This document shows, piece after piece, positions 56,753-64,000 of a stretch of 64,000 nucleotides of DNA. The stretch covers positions 6,572,001-6,636,000 of the forward strand of contig NZ_JAFQ01000004.1 in NCBI RefSeq assembly GCF_000526215.1, in the 5' to 3' direction. The number at the start of each line of letters is the position of its first letter. Position 1 is the stretch's first letter. Position numbers and translations under genes: made by a program. The notes under the pieces were generated by a model. That model was not told the DNA's origin. It worked only from the letters and a program-made list of their open reading frames with translations, and did not search any database. The stretch comes from Nocardia sp. BMG51109. GTDB lineage: Bacteria > Actinomycetota > Actinomycetes > Mycobacteriales > Mycobacteriaceae.

Positions 56753-57175
56753 CTATTCGCCGGGCTTGACCTCGATCTTCTTGACCTGTTCTTTCGGTTC
56801 CTTCATCGGCACGGAGACGGTGAGAATGCCCTTGGCGTAATTGGCCTCGACACCCTGGTCCTGGGCGCCCGTAGGCAGTGTCACCGTGCGGACGAACGAG
56901 CCGTAGCTGAACTCGGAACGACCCTTCTCCTCATGCCGTTCGCTGCGCTCGGCCCTGATGGTGAGCTGTCCGTTGTGCACCGACACCTCGACATCCTTCG
57001 CCGGATCGATGCCGGGAATCTCCGCGCGCACCACGTAGTGGCCGTCGTCGACGGTGTCCTCCACACGCAACAGGTGGGTGCCGAAGACCGGTACCATTCC
57101 GGGCGGGAAGGCGTTCCACAAATCGGTGAATTCGGACAGCAGCGAACCCCGGCGGTGGGCGGGAAGCAGACTCAT
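56753..57175 (-). CDS. Hsp20/alpha-crystallin family chaperone
   Basis: This 140-aa small heat-shock protein has an alpha-crystallin domain from about residue 40 (LRVEDTVDDGHYVVRAEIPGID) through KGILTVSVPMKEP. The ATG at 57175 follows GGAG with a six-base spacer. It should hold unfolding proteins during stress. It lies between the decayed GH65 gene and the pfkB fragment on the same strand, an arrangement recalling the hspX/pfkB neighbourhood of dormancy regulons. Confidence 0.92.
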   Translation of the reverse strand: MSLLPAHRRGSLLSEFTDLWNAFPPGMVPVFGTHLLRVEDTVDDGHYVVRAEIPGIDPAKDVEVSVHNGQLTIRAERSERHEEKGRSEFSYGSFVRTVTLPTGAQDQGVEANYAKGILTVSVPMKEPKEQVKKIEVKPGE

Positions 57176-57226
57176 GATCACTCCTCGAGAGGTTGAATGT
57201 GTTCTGACACTGTCGATTTCACTCGA

Positions 57227-58864
57227 TCACCGATTCCCCGAGTAGGGCATCGGGTAGTTCACGGCGATGACCGAAGTCCCCCGCGCCTCCGGCACGAGCA
57301 TCACCGGGACCGCGGCCTCGGCCACCGTTTCCGGACCCGCGAAACCCACGAGCAAAGCCTGCCAGACTCCGCCGAGGGTGGCCATGTGCAGCCCGGCGGC
57401 GGTGGTGGCCGTGCGGTCGTCCAGATCCAATCGGAGTGCGGGACGAAGCATCTCCAGGGCCTCGTCTGCGCGGCCGGCACGCGCGAGCAGGGCGGCCATG
57501 ATCGCCGGCGACAGCGAGGATCCGTGGGTGGTGCGCGGTCCGTAGAACTCCAGGTTCGGTACCAGCGAGCCGGGAGCGACCTCTTCGGGCACGAGATGGT
57601 GCAGCATCAGCACGTCCGGCTGTTTGATCAGCTGGGAACCGGCCACGCGGGCCTGTCCGAGCAGTACGTCCGCGGCGACCGGGCGGCCGGCAACCGCGGC
57701 GGCGGTCAGCGGCTCGAGATCGAAGTACCCGGTGAACTGCTCGTAGCGGCCGTCGGAGTACAGCTGATCCACGATGCCGTCGGCCAGCTCGTTCCATTGC
57801 TCGAATTCCTCTGCCTCCCAGGTGTTTCTGGGCGCCAACCGAGCCGCGCGCCGCAGATTCCAGCGCGCCATCACATTGGTGTAGGCGTTGTCGTCGACGT
57901 ACTCGTGATATTCGTCGGGGCCGATCACGCCATCGATGTGCCCACGGCCGTCGCGGTCGGTCCGTGCCCGCGACGCCCAGTACCGGGCCGTCTCGGTCAG
58001 CAATTCCCGCGCCGGAGCAGTACCGGACCATTCCGCGTAATGGTGTGCCGCCCAAGCGATATCGGCGGTGATGTGTTCCTCCCTGGTGCCGGTGAGGATC
58101 GGCACCGGGACTCCGCCGAGGTATCCGCTGCGCGGGGTGACATCGGTGCCGTCGGCGGCCGATTCCCATGGAAAGCGAGCGCCACGCCGACCGTCCGACC
58201 GGGCCCGTTTCCGCGCCGCATCCAGCCGGTGCACGCGATACGCGACCATAGCGCCGGCCGCGGCCGTGTCGATACTCACCAGCGCGGGCAGGACGAAAAC
58301 ATCCGAGTCCCAGAAGATGTGGCCGCGATAGCCGGGGCCGGAGATCCCGCGGGCACCCACCGCCGATTCGCCGTGGATGCTGCCGGTGTTGCACCACAGT
58401 TGAAACAGTGCGAAACGCACGGCGAGTTCGGTTTCCGGATCGTCGGGCAGTTCGATACCCACGTCCCGCCAGCGCCGCGCCCAGGTGTCGCGGTGGGCAG
58501 CGAGCAGACCGTCGACGCCGGTCCGCCAGGCGTGCCGCAGGCTGTGCAGGACACGCCCGGTACCGGTCCGATCGGGAGAGTCCGCGACGCAGGTCACGAT
58601 CCGGTCCACGCGGACATCCGTGACTCGCTGCGCACCTGCCGCCGCCAGCGCACCGATCGCGGATTCGACTCGCAGACAGCTCGTTTCACCGGCCGTACCG
58701 AGCGACGGCGCCCTCCAGCAGATGCTGCTCCGGACCCACACCGGTGTACACCCCGGCTGCGAACAAGCCCTGGGAGCCGAGTTCCTCCGGCGCACCCCGT
58801 GTCGCGAAACCGCGGGAACCGACGACGAACACCGACGCATCGGATCCTCCCGGATCGTCCAGCG
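57227..58864 (-). pseudogene. Frameshifted, shortened glycoside hydrolase family 65 gene
   Basis: The main frame (57227 to about 58697) gives the GH65 catalytic barrel, with FWDSDVFVLPAL and the acid GVIGPDEYHEYVDDNAYTN, then YGPRTTHGSSLSPAIMA. The family N-terminus (VVGSRGFATRGAPEELGSQG, AAGVYTG) lies in another minus frame between about 58697 and 58864, so a shift separates them. Most of the N-terminal beta-sandwich (~250 aa in relatives) is missing. Intact relatives are trehalose, maltose or kojibiose phosphorylases or hydrolases. Sequencing error could explain the shift but not the missing segment. Confidence 0.65.
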
Positions 58865-58917
58865 TGGATCGCCTCGTACGCCCCCGCCGAGGCGCTCGTC
58901 CCCGCTGGACCGGAGGC

Positions 58918-59010
58918 TCACATGTGCATCGGCATCGGCGGCAGGATTCCGCACATTTGCAGGCACATCATCATCCTGTGCATCATCTGCATCGGATCGG
59001 ATTGCATCAT
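58918..59010 (-). CDS. Methionine-rich micro-ORF (30 aa)
   Basis: This 30-codon ORF starts with ATGATG at 59010, seven bases after a strong GAGGAG site, and ends TGA. It encodes 12 Met, 2 Cys and 2 His. It opens MMQSDPMQMMHR, has an MMMCLQMC core and closes with a PPMPMHM tail. Met and Cys of this density suit soft-metal binding such as Cu(I), or oxidation sensing. I know no named family for it. It heads the minus-strand GH65, hsp20 and pfkB run, behind a DosR-like site. Confidence 0.6.
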   Translation of the reverse strand: MMQSDPMQMMHRMMMCLQMCGILPPMPMHM

Positions 59011-59093
59011 CGTTCATCTCCTCGGTTCTCGATTCCGTCGGGCAGTTGTACGTTGCGCCTTCGACGGTGCTCCACAGGTGCCACCGGGGGCCA

Positions 59094-59107
59094 GGGCCGG
59101 ATGTCCC
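59094..59107. promoter_or_regulatory. DosR-like box
   Basis: GGGCCGGATGTCCC matches the core GGGNCNNNNGNCCC of the mycobacterial DosR (dormancy regulator) site. It lies 84 bp upstream of the Met-rich ORF and about 190 bp upstream of the divergent flavodoxin gene. A weaker look-alike, AGGACTTTCGGCAC (59230-59243), is nearer the flavodoxin start. Confidence 0.45.
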
Positions 59108-59299
59108 TTCCATCTACCCCGATACAGCCCCGCGTTCGCTCTCACCCGTTCCCGGTGGATTCCGGTCGAAGGCACGCGCCGGGAAGGACGGGCGCCGCCG
59201 GACCACACACTCTTCGGCCCGGTGCCGCCAGGACTTTCGGCACTGGTCGGCCACCGTCGGCAAGGCGTCGAATAAGGCATCGCAAGGAGGTTGATGACA

Positions 59300-59812
59300 A
59301 TGAAGGAAGATCCGGTTCTGGTGGCCTACGGCTCCAAGCGCGGCGGAACGGCCGAGATCGCGGAGTGGATCGCGGCAGCGCTACGATCGGAACACGTTGC
59401 CGCCGAATCGAAGTCGGCCGACGAAATCCACTCCCTCGACGGTTACTGTGCCGTCGTACTCGGCGGCGCCCTCTACGCCGGCCGCTGGCATGGACAGGCT
59501 CGCCGCTTCACCCGGCGGTTTACTCGGCAGCTGCGCGAGCGGCCGGTCTGGTTGTTCGGCAGCGGTCCGCTCGACGACTCCGCCGATCTGTCCGACCCGC
59601 GAAAGGTCCCCGGCACCAACGGGGTTCGCAAGGCCGCCGAGCGCCTCGGTGCCCGCGAATACGCGATCTTCGGCGGCCGGCTCACCCCCGACGCACGTGG
59701 ATTCCCGGCTTCGGCAATGGCGAAGACCCACGCGGGCGATTTCCGGAACAAGGAGCGCATCACGGCCTGGGCCGCCGATATCGCGACGCAGCTCACGTAC
59801 CAGACGCGCTGA
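59300..59812 (+). CDS. Flavodoxin-domain protein (HemG-like)
   Basis: This ~170-aa flavodoxin-fold protein has the FMN phosphate loop VAYGSKRGGTAEIAEWI and later VVLGGALYAGRWHGQARRF and PVWLFGSGPLD. It resembles flavodoxin-like protoporphyrinogen oxidase (HemG) and other stress-linked flavodoxins. AAGGAGG lies nine bases before ATG 59300; an ATG at 59294 is also possible. It is divergent from the Met-rich ORF across the region with the DosR-like sites. Confidence 0.82.
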   Translation: MKEDPVLVAYGSKRGGTAEIAEWIAAALRSEHVAAESKSADEIHSLDGYCAVVLGGALYAGRWHGQARRFTRRFTRQLRERPVWLFGSGPLDDSADLSDPRKVPGTNGVRKAAERLGAREYAIFGGRLTPDARGFPASAMAKTHAGDFRNKERITAWAADIATQLTYQTR

Positions 59813-60062
59813 CAGACATCGCCCACCGCATCGACTCGGCATCGACTTTCGGAGCCGCCGGCCGACCGGGCACCTGACCTACGTCGTAGAGCCCGTCGCC
59901 GAAGGCAGCGTCCTCCATCATCGGGAAACGGTGCGCCCGCGCGCGATCCCGTGATGGCGCCGACCTTCCCTGTGGCAACAGCCTGCCTCGGAGTTCGGTA
60001 ACGACATCGTGCCGTTGTGACTGCAATGCCGATCCGCTGGTCGAGTCTGCCGAGGTGATTGC
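59813..60062. other. Gene-free stretch between flavodoxin and TetR remnant
   Basis: No coding feature or clear repeat is seen in these 250 bp. Confidence 0.4.
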
Positions 60063-60485
60063 GTGAGTGGCCCTGTTCCCCGCGTCCGGCGCGATGAGGT
60101 GCGCCGCCGCCTGCTGGACGCGGCGGCGGAGGTTTTCGCCGAGCGTGGCTATCGGGCCGCACGGCTGGACGAGGTCGCCCAGCAGTCCACCCGCGACCCC
60201 GACCTTCGCCAGGTCTATGTCGGCGTCCGCCGGTCCCTGCGCAACGAACTGGCCGCCACCCTCGCCGAAGCCTGTGACCAGCTCGGCATCGAGCTCACCG
60301 TGCCGACCTCGCAGCTGGCCCTGACGCTGCAGTCGCTACGGCTCGGCCTCGCCCTCGAGCACGGCACGGATCCCGATCTGGTAGATCGAGCCGCCATCAC
60401 GGCCGTCTTCACCAGCACCCTGCGCGGCGTGATCCGCGCGCCGGATTCCGCAGCCACGAAGCCCCCGACCGGCCGAACCCGCTGA
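60063..60485 (+). pseudogene. TetR-family gene with an internal deletion
   Basis: The 140-codon frame begins like a TetR protein (RVRRDEVRRRLLDAAAEVFAERGYRAARLDEVA). It jumps at once to QQSTRDPDLRQVYVGVRRSLRNELA, from the middle of the ligand domain. The recognition helix (usually GxxxxxxYxxF) and about 40 residues are absent, but the frame is kept. The product could not bind DNA normally. The junction points to a clean in-frame deletion. Confidence 0.65.
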
Positions 60486-60544
60486 GTAATACCGCCGTTC
60501 GACCGCATGCTGTCGAAACTACTTGTACTCCAGGAGACTTCACC

Positions 60545-60876
60545 ATGACCTCCCCCGAACCGACGCAGCCGCGACCACTCGGGCACCGTGGTCGCCGACT
60601 CGCCGCCGGGTGCTGGCCATGATGGCTGCCGCTCCGGCGCTCCCCGCCCTGGGCGGGTTCGCGCCGTCCACCGCGGCGGCCCCGCCGTCCCGGCGCCCGA
60701 ACATCTTGGTGATCATGACCGACCAGCAGCGCACGGACGTGCCGCTACCGCCGGGTTTCACACTGCCCGCGCGGTCCCGAATCGACGGCAGCGGAGTACG
60801 TTTCGCCATGCACCACACCCCGACGGCACCGTGGTTCGGCATCGTGTCCACCGAGTGTGTGAAGGCCGGGCGATGA
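60545..60876 (+). pseudogene. Broken arylsulfatase N-terminus
   Basis: The ATG at 60545 opens a frame that stops after ~25 codons. A second frame then gives a twin-arginine-like signal (TRRRVLAMMAAAPALPAL) and the sulfatase opening RRPNILVIMTDQQRTDVPLP, FTLPARSRIDGSGVRFAMHH. Where the CxPSR formylglycine motif is expected the sequence reads TAPWFGIVSTEC and ends. The remainder of the enzyme (~400 aa) is missing, so it is a remnant of an exported sulfatase. Confidence 0.7.
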
Positions 60877-61041
60877 CTTTCGGACCCGCGACCAAGGAAT
60901 TTCGCCTCCGGAACGATTCCGCGCACCCAGCAACACTGAGAACGTCGGATAACCGGCAGTTCGCCTGAGGCAACGGACACCGTATCGAGGCCCACAAGCC
61001 TGATTTGCCCCGGCGGGCGAGATCGAAGGAGAAACGCGGAG

Positions 61042-61800
61042 GTGACGATCATCGACCGAATTCACCTGCGCACCAGAGGGTTCAGCGCCTTGCAGTATTG
61101 CCACCCGCTTCGGTACGGGTGGTTGGCGCTCGGCGGCGTCGTCGCAACCGGAGCTGCCGTCTGGGTAGTCCGGACCGGCGTTCTCGATGGCACGGATCGA
61201 AGTCTCTTCCGCTGGTTCAATTCCGCGCCGGACGGGCTGTATCGGCCACTGTGGGCGATGCAGCTCATCGGCGTGCTCGGCGCGCCGCTGGTGGTCGCGG
61301 TCGGCGCGGCTACTGCCCGCCGATACCGATTGGCGGCGGCAATGATGCTGCTCCCCCTGGTGAAACTGGCGGTGGAGTTCGACATTCTCAAACAGCTGGT
61401 GTGGCATCCTCGCCCGGGCGCCGCGATTTCCGGTGCAGTTCTGCGCGATGTCCCGTTGGCGGGTCCCGCGTTCCCGTCGGGGCACGCGATCATCCTTTTC
61501 GGGATGGCTACGCTGTTGTGTCCGTACCTCGGTATCCGGTGGTGCAGTGTGGTTTTCGGTGCCGTCACGGCGGCCGTCCTGGTTCGGGTCTACTTGGGTG
61601 CGCACACCCCGCTGGACGTACTCGGTGGAGCCGCCGCTGGTCTCACCGTGGGAGCCGCGCTGAATCTCGTTGTCGGCGTCCCTGGTACGGGTGCCGGCGC
61701 GGGATCGCCCATCGGTCATGCGGAGACGAGGCCAAAGACTCTGCCCGCCCGCGGGACCCGGTGGCATCGTGCCGGTGAATCGAGAAAGGGCCGCACATGA
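61042..61800 (+). CDS. PAP2-superfamily membrane phosphatase
   Basis: This 252-aa phosphatidic acid phosphatase type 2 protein has the three motifs KQLVWHPRP, FPSGH and RVYLGAHTPLD and five or six hydrophobic segments. It should dephosphorylate a lipid phosphate or diphosphate at the outer membrane face. The GTG at 61042 has AAGGAG upstream. The C-terminal ~30 residues are polar and Arg-rich. Its TGA overlaps the ATG of the next gene (ATGA), so the two act together. Confidence 0.88.
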   Translation: MTIIDRIHLRTRGFSALQYCHPLRYGWLALGGVVATGAAVWVVRTGVLDGTDRSLFRWFNSAPDGLYRPLWAMQLIGVLGAPLVVAVGAATARRYRLAAAMMLLPLVKLAVEFDILKQLVWHPRPGAAISGAVLRDVPLAGPAFPSGHAIILFGMATLLCPYLGIRWCSVVFGAVTAAVLVRVYLGAHTPLDVLGGAAAGLTVGAALNLVVGVPGTGAGAGSPIGHAETRPKTLPARGTRWHRAGESRKGRT

Positions 61801-64000
61801 CTACCGAAGCGATGACCAAACCACCGGCGGCGGCCGATTCGGCCCGAGCGCGGCGTCGCCGACCGGTCGAACGGCACCTCGGCGACGCGATCCGCGTGCT
61901 CCTCGGAGTCTTCGCCGTCGCGATCTCCGCGATTGTCGCGCACTACACCCGCGTGCCGCAGCTCGAGGTCGACCTGTTCCATCTCGTCAACGACCTGCCG
62001 GGCTGGGTGCAACCGGCGCTGTGGCCGGTCATGCAGCTGGGCACCATCGGAGCGGTCGGGGTGGCGGCAGCGGCAGCTCTCGTCTTCCGGCGAGTCGGCC
62101 TCGCACGCGATCTCGCCGTCGCGGGAACTCTGGCCTATCTCCTGGCGCTGGTGGTGAAAGACGTTGTCGGACGGGCACGTCCGGACGTCCTGATCCCCGA
62201 TCTGGTGCTGCGCAGCGAACAGGGCGGGCTGGGGTTCGTGTCCGGGCATGCGGCGGTGGCGGCAGCTCTGGCCGCGGCGGCGGGCCCGTGGTTGCCACGG
62301 CCGTGGCGGCGCACCGTATGGGCCGCGGCGGCCATCGTCGGCCTTGCGCGCGTGTTCATGGGCGCGCACCTCGTGCTGGACGTCTTCGGCGGCGCTGCCC
62401 TGGGCTGGACCATCGCCGCCGCGCTGCACCTGCTGTGGGGCGCACCCGTCCACCGCGCCGAGGCGCCCGACCTGCGGCGAGCACTCGCCGCCGTCGGCTT
62501 CCGGCCCGTCGACATCGTCCCGGTGCAGGAGGACGCCCGCGGCTCCCGCCCCTTCACCGTGACCACCGAAACCGGGACCGATCTGTTCGTAAAGATCATC
62601 GGATACCACGAACGCAACGCCGACCTGTTGTTCAAGACGTTCCGGCACACAGTGTTCCGTGAGGTCGAGGACGAATCACCCTTCGCCACACCGAAACAGC
62701 AAGCCGAGCACGAAGCATTCATCGCTCTGTTGGCGCGCCGGGCCGGTGCGCGCACCCCGGACATCGTCGGCGTCGGAGTCACCGACCGAGGCGATGCCTG
62801 GTTCGCCGAAACCTGCGTTCCCGCACGGAATCTCGCGCGCACGACCGAAGCGGTATCCGACGACACCCTGTGCGATGTCTGGTGCCAGCTCGCCCTCCTG
62901 CGCGATGCCCGCATCGCGCACCGCGACCTGCGCCTGGCCAACGTGCTCGTCGACGCGGACGGACACGCGTGGATCGTCGACTTCGGCTTCGGCGAATCAG
63001 GCGCCACCCGGCACCGCCTCGACTCCGACGTGGCCGAACTGCTGGTCTCCATGAGCCTCGCCGTCGGCACGCGACGCGCCGTCGACACCGCACTGCGAGT
63101 CCTCGGCCGCGCCGCCCTCGTCGATGCCGCGCCGCAGCTGCAGCCCCTCGCACTCGCGGCCGCGACCCGTAGCGCCGCCCGCAGGCAGCACGGCCTGCTC
63201 GACGAGCTGCGCTCGGTCCTCGCCGACGCGACCGGTTCCGAACTCGCGCCGCCGGAGGTGATGGTTCGAGTGCGCTGGCAGACCCTCGGCTGGATAGCCG
63301 CCACCGTATTCGCCACCTACATCCTGCTCCCCCAGATCGACCAGCTCGGCGCCACCATCACGGTCCTGGACGACGCCCAATGGGCCTGGCTGGCAGGCGC
63401 ATCGGCGATGGCGGCGGCGACCTATTGCACAGCCGCCCTTGCCTTGATGGGCGCCTCCCCTCGCCCACTCGCCTTCGGGCGCACGGTCAAAGTCCAACTG
63501 GCGTCGTCCTTCGCCAACCGGCTCGCCCCGTTCGGCATCGGCTCCACCGCCGTCAACGAGCGATACCTGGAACGCTCGGGACTGTCGCGCACCAGCGCCG
63601 TCGCCGCCATCGCGCTCATCGTGAGCTCCGGATTCATCCTGCATTTCCTCGAACTGATCGGCGCCGGACTCTGGCTCGGCCAGACGCGCCTGCTGCTCGC
63701 CTCGGCGCTACCCAGTGGTTGGGGTCTGCTCATCGGATTCGTCACCGTCATGGCAGTTCTCGGTGCGGCCGTATGGGTGTTCCTCGAGCGACCCGGCTGG
63801 TTCAACCAGCTCCGCGGTACGGGCCGAGCGATCGTGTCGATCGCCCGGTCGCCGCGCCAGGCCCTGCTGTTGTTCGGCGGACAACTCGGTACCAATATCT
63901 TCTACGTTGCGGCACTGGGCTTTTCGGTGCATGCCTTCGGCGGCACCCCGGCACCCGCGCTGCTGGCCGCGGTCTTCCTCGGCGGCGCGGCACTCGGCGC
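61797..64000 (+). CDS. PAP2-kinase-LPG-synthase-like membrane fusion (partial)
   Basis: The frame is open for at least 734 codons and leaves the window. Residues ~30-215 are a second PAP2 domain with KDVVGRARP, VSGHAAV (Val for the usual Pro) and ARVFMGAHLVLDVFGG. Residues ~225-480 are a kinase-like domain with VKII, HRDLRLANVLV near 376 and VDFGFGE near 392. From ~500 a multi-helix region (QLASSFANRLAPFGIGSTAVNERYL) matches the lysylphosphatidylglycerol synthase/flippase-like (UPF0104) family. Such fusions occur in Mycobacteriales and are linked to envelope lipids. Substrates are unknown; the C-terminus is not visible. Confidence 0.85.
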   Translation, partial: MTTEAMTKPPAAADSARARRRRPVERHLGDAIRVLLGVFAVAISAIVAHYTRVPQLEVDLFHLVNDLPGWVQPALWPVMQLGTIGAVGVAAAAALVFRRVGLARDLAVAGTLAYLLALVVKDVVGRARPDVLIPDLVLRSEQGGLGFVSGHAAVAAALAAAAGPWLPRPWRRTVWAAAAIVGLARVFMGAHLVLDVFGGAALGWTIAAALHLLWGAPVHRAEAPDLRRALAAVGFRPVDIVPVQEDARGSRPFTVTTETGTDLFVKIIGYHERNADLLFKTFRHTVFREVEDESPFATPKQQAEHEAFIALLARRAGARTPDIVGVGVTDRGDAWFAETCVPARNLARTTEAVSDDTLCDVWCQLALLRDARIAHRDLRLANVLVDADGHAWIVDFGFGESGATRHRLDSDVAELLVSMSLAVGTRRAVDTALRVLGRAALVDAAPQLQPLALAAATRSAARRQHGLLDELRSVLADATGSELAPPEVMVRVRWQTLGWIAATVFATYILLPQIDQLGATITVLDDAQWAWLAGASAMAAATYCTAALALMGASPRPLAFGRTVKVQLASSFANRLAPFGIGSTAVNERYLERSGLSRTSAVAAIALIVSSGFILHFLELIGAGLWLGQTRLLLASALPSGWGLLIGFVTVMAVLGAAVWVFLERPGWFNQLRGTGRAIVSIARSPRQALLLFGGQLGTNIFYVAALGFSVHAFGGTPAPALLAAVFLGGAALG

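Overview
The window is high-GC actinobacterial DNA. Supporting signs are strong G/C at codon third positions, many GTG starts, ATGA stop/start overlaps, SARP/AfsR regulators, an XRE-TPR regulator, a DUF5753 remnant, a B12-riboswitch ABC operon and an MMPL exporter. The mix suggests a Nocardia-like member of the Mycobacteriales. The genus is an inference from gene content, not a measurement.

Layout. (1) 1-2205: end of an unknown gene, then a prenyl synthase-terpene cyclase fusion. (2) 2204-8095: Uma2 scrap, TetR gene and a branched-chain-amino-acid-type ABC operon with fused LivH-LivM permease. (3) 8727-12082: sulfatase and its formylglycine-generating enzyme. (4) 12236-15385: cobalamin riboswitch and BtuCDF-like uptake operon. 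(5) 15539-19009: RibD/DHFR-like reductase, a scrap region holding a 224-bp copy of the terpene cyclase gene, then an overlapping radical SAM and cytochrome P450 pair. (6) 19255-28672: DUF5753 scrap, XRE-TPR regulator, two SARP regulators (1065 and 613 aa), DUF1772, DUF2505 and SDR genes. (7) 28698-42043: one continuous minus-strand biosynthetic operon, with an MMPL exporter reading away from its start. (8) 45119-54505: AraC regulator and a 2796-aa type I PKS. (9) 54571-61000: lower-GC small ORFs, decayed IS630, truncated pfkB, Hsp20, decayed GH65, a 30-aa methionine-rich ORF, flavodoxin, and broken TetR and sulfatase genes. (10) 61042-64000: PAP2 phosphatase and a PAP2-kinase-LPG-synthase-like membrane fusion cut by the window edge.

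How the genes work together. The 28.7-42.0 kb operon carries FabD, ACP, FabG, two hot-dog proteins, one competent FabF-type KS, one KS-like protein without its Cys, a KS joined to a second Cys-less KS, a KAS III-like protein without the His/Asn pair, SnoaL, FAD monooxygenase, methyltransferase and MDR reductase. This fits a reducing type II polyketide or fatty-acyl pathway that makes a polyene or reduced acyl chain, tailors it and exports it by MMPL. The nearby SARPs are the likely activators. The type I PKS has the order KS-AT-DH-CMT-ER-KR-ACP-TE, resembling fungal highly reducing iterative PKSs with an added thioesterase. It may be a separate pathway under the adjacent AraC protein.

The pfkB, hsp20, GH65 and flavodoxin group looks like a decaying dormancy (DosR-type) island. 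A GGGNCNNNNGNCCC site lies between its divergent arms, and an intact, very methionine-rich micro-ORF sits at its head.

The strongest candidates for something undescribed are the two-pair KS operon with the KS-KS fusion, the N-prenyltransferase/C-cyclase fusion with its distant partial copy, the methionine-rich micro-ORF and the fungal-like type I PKS.
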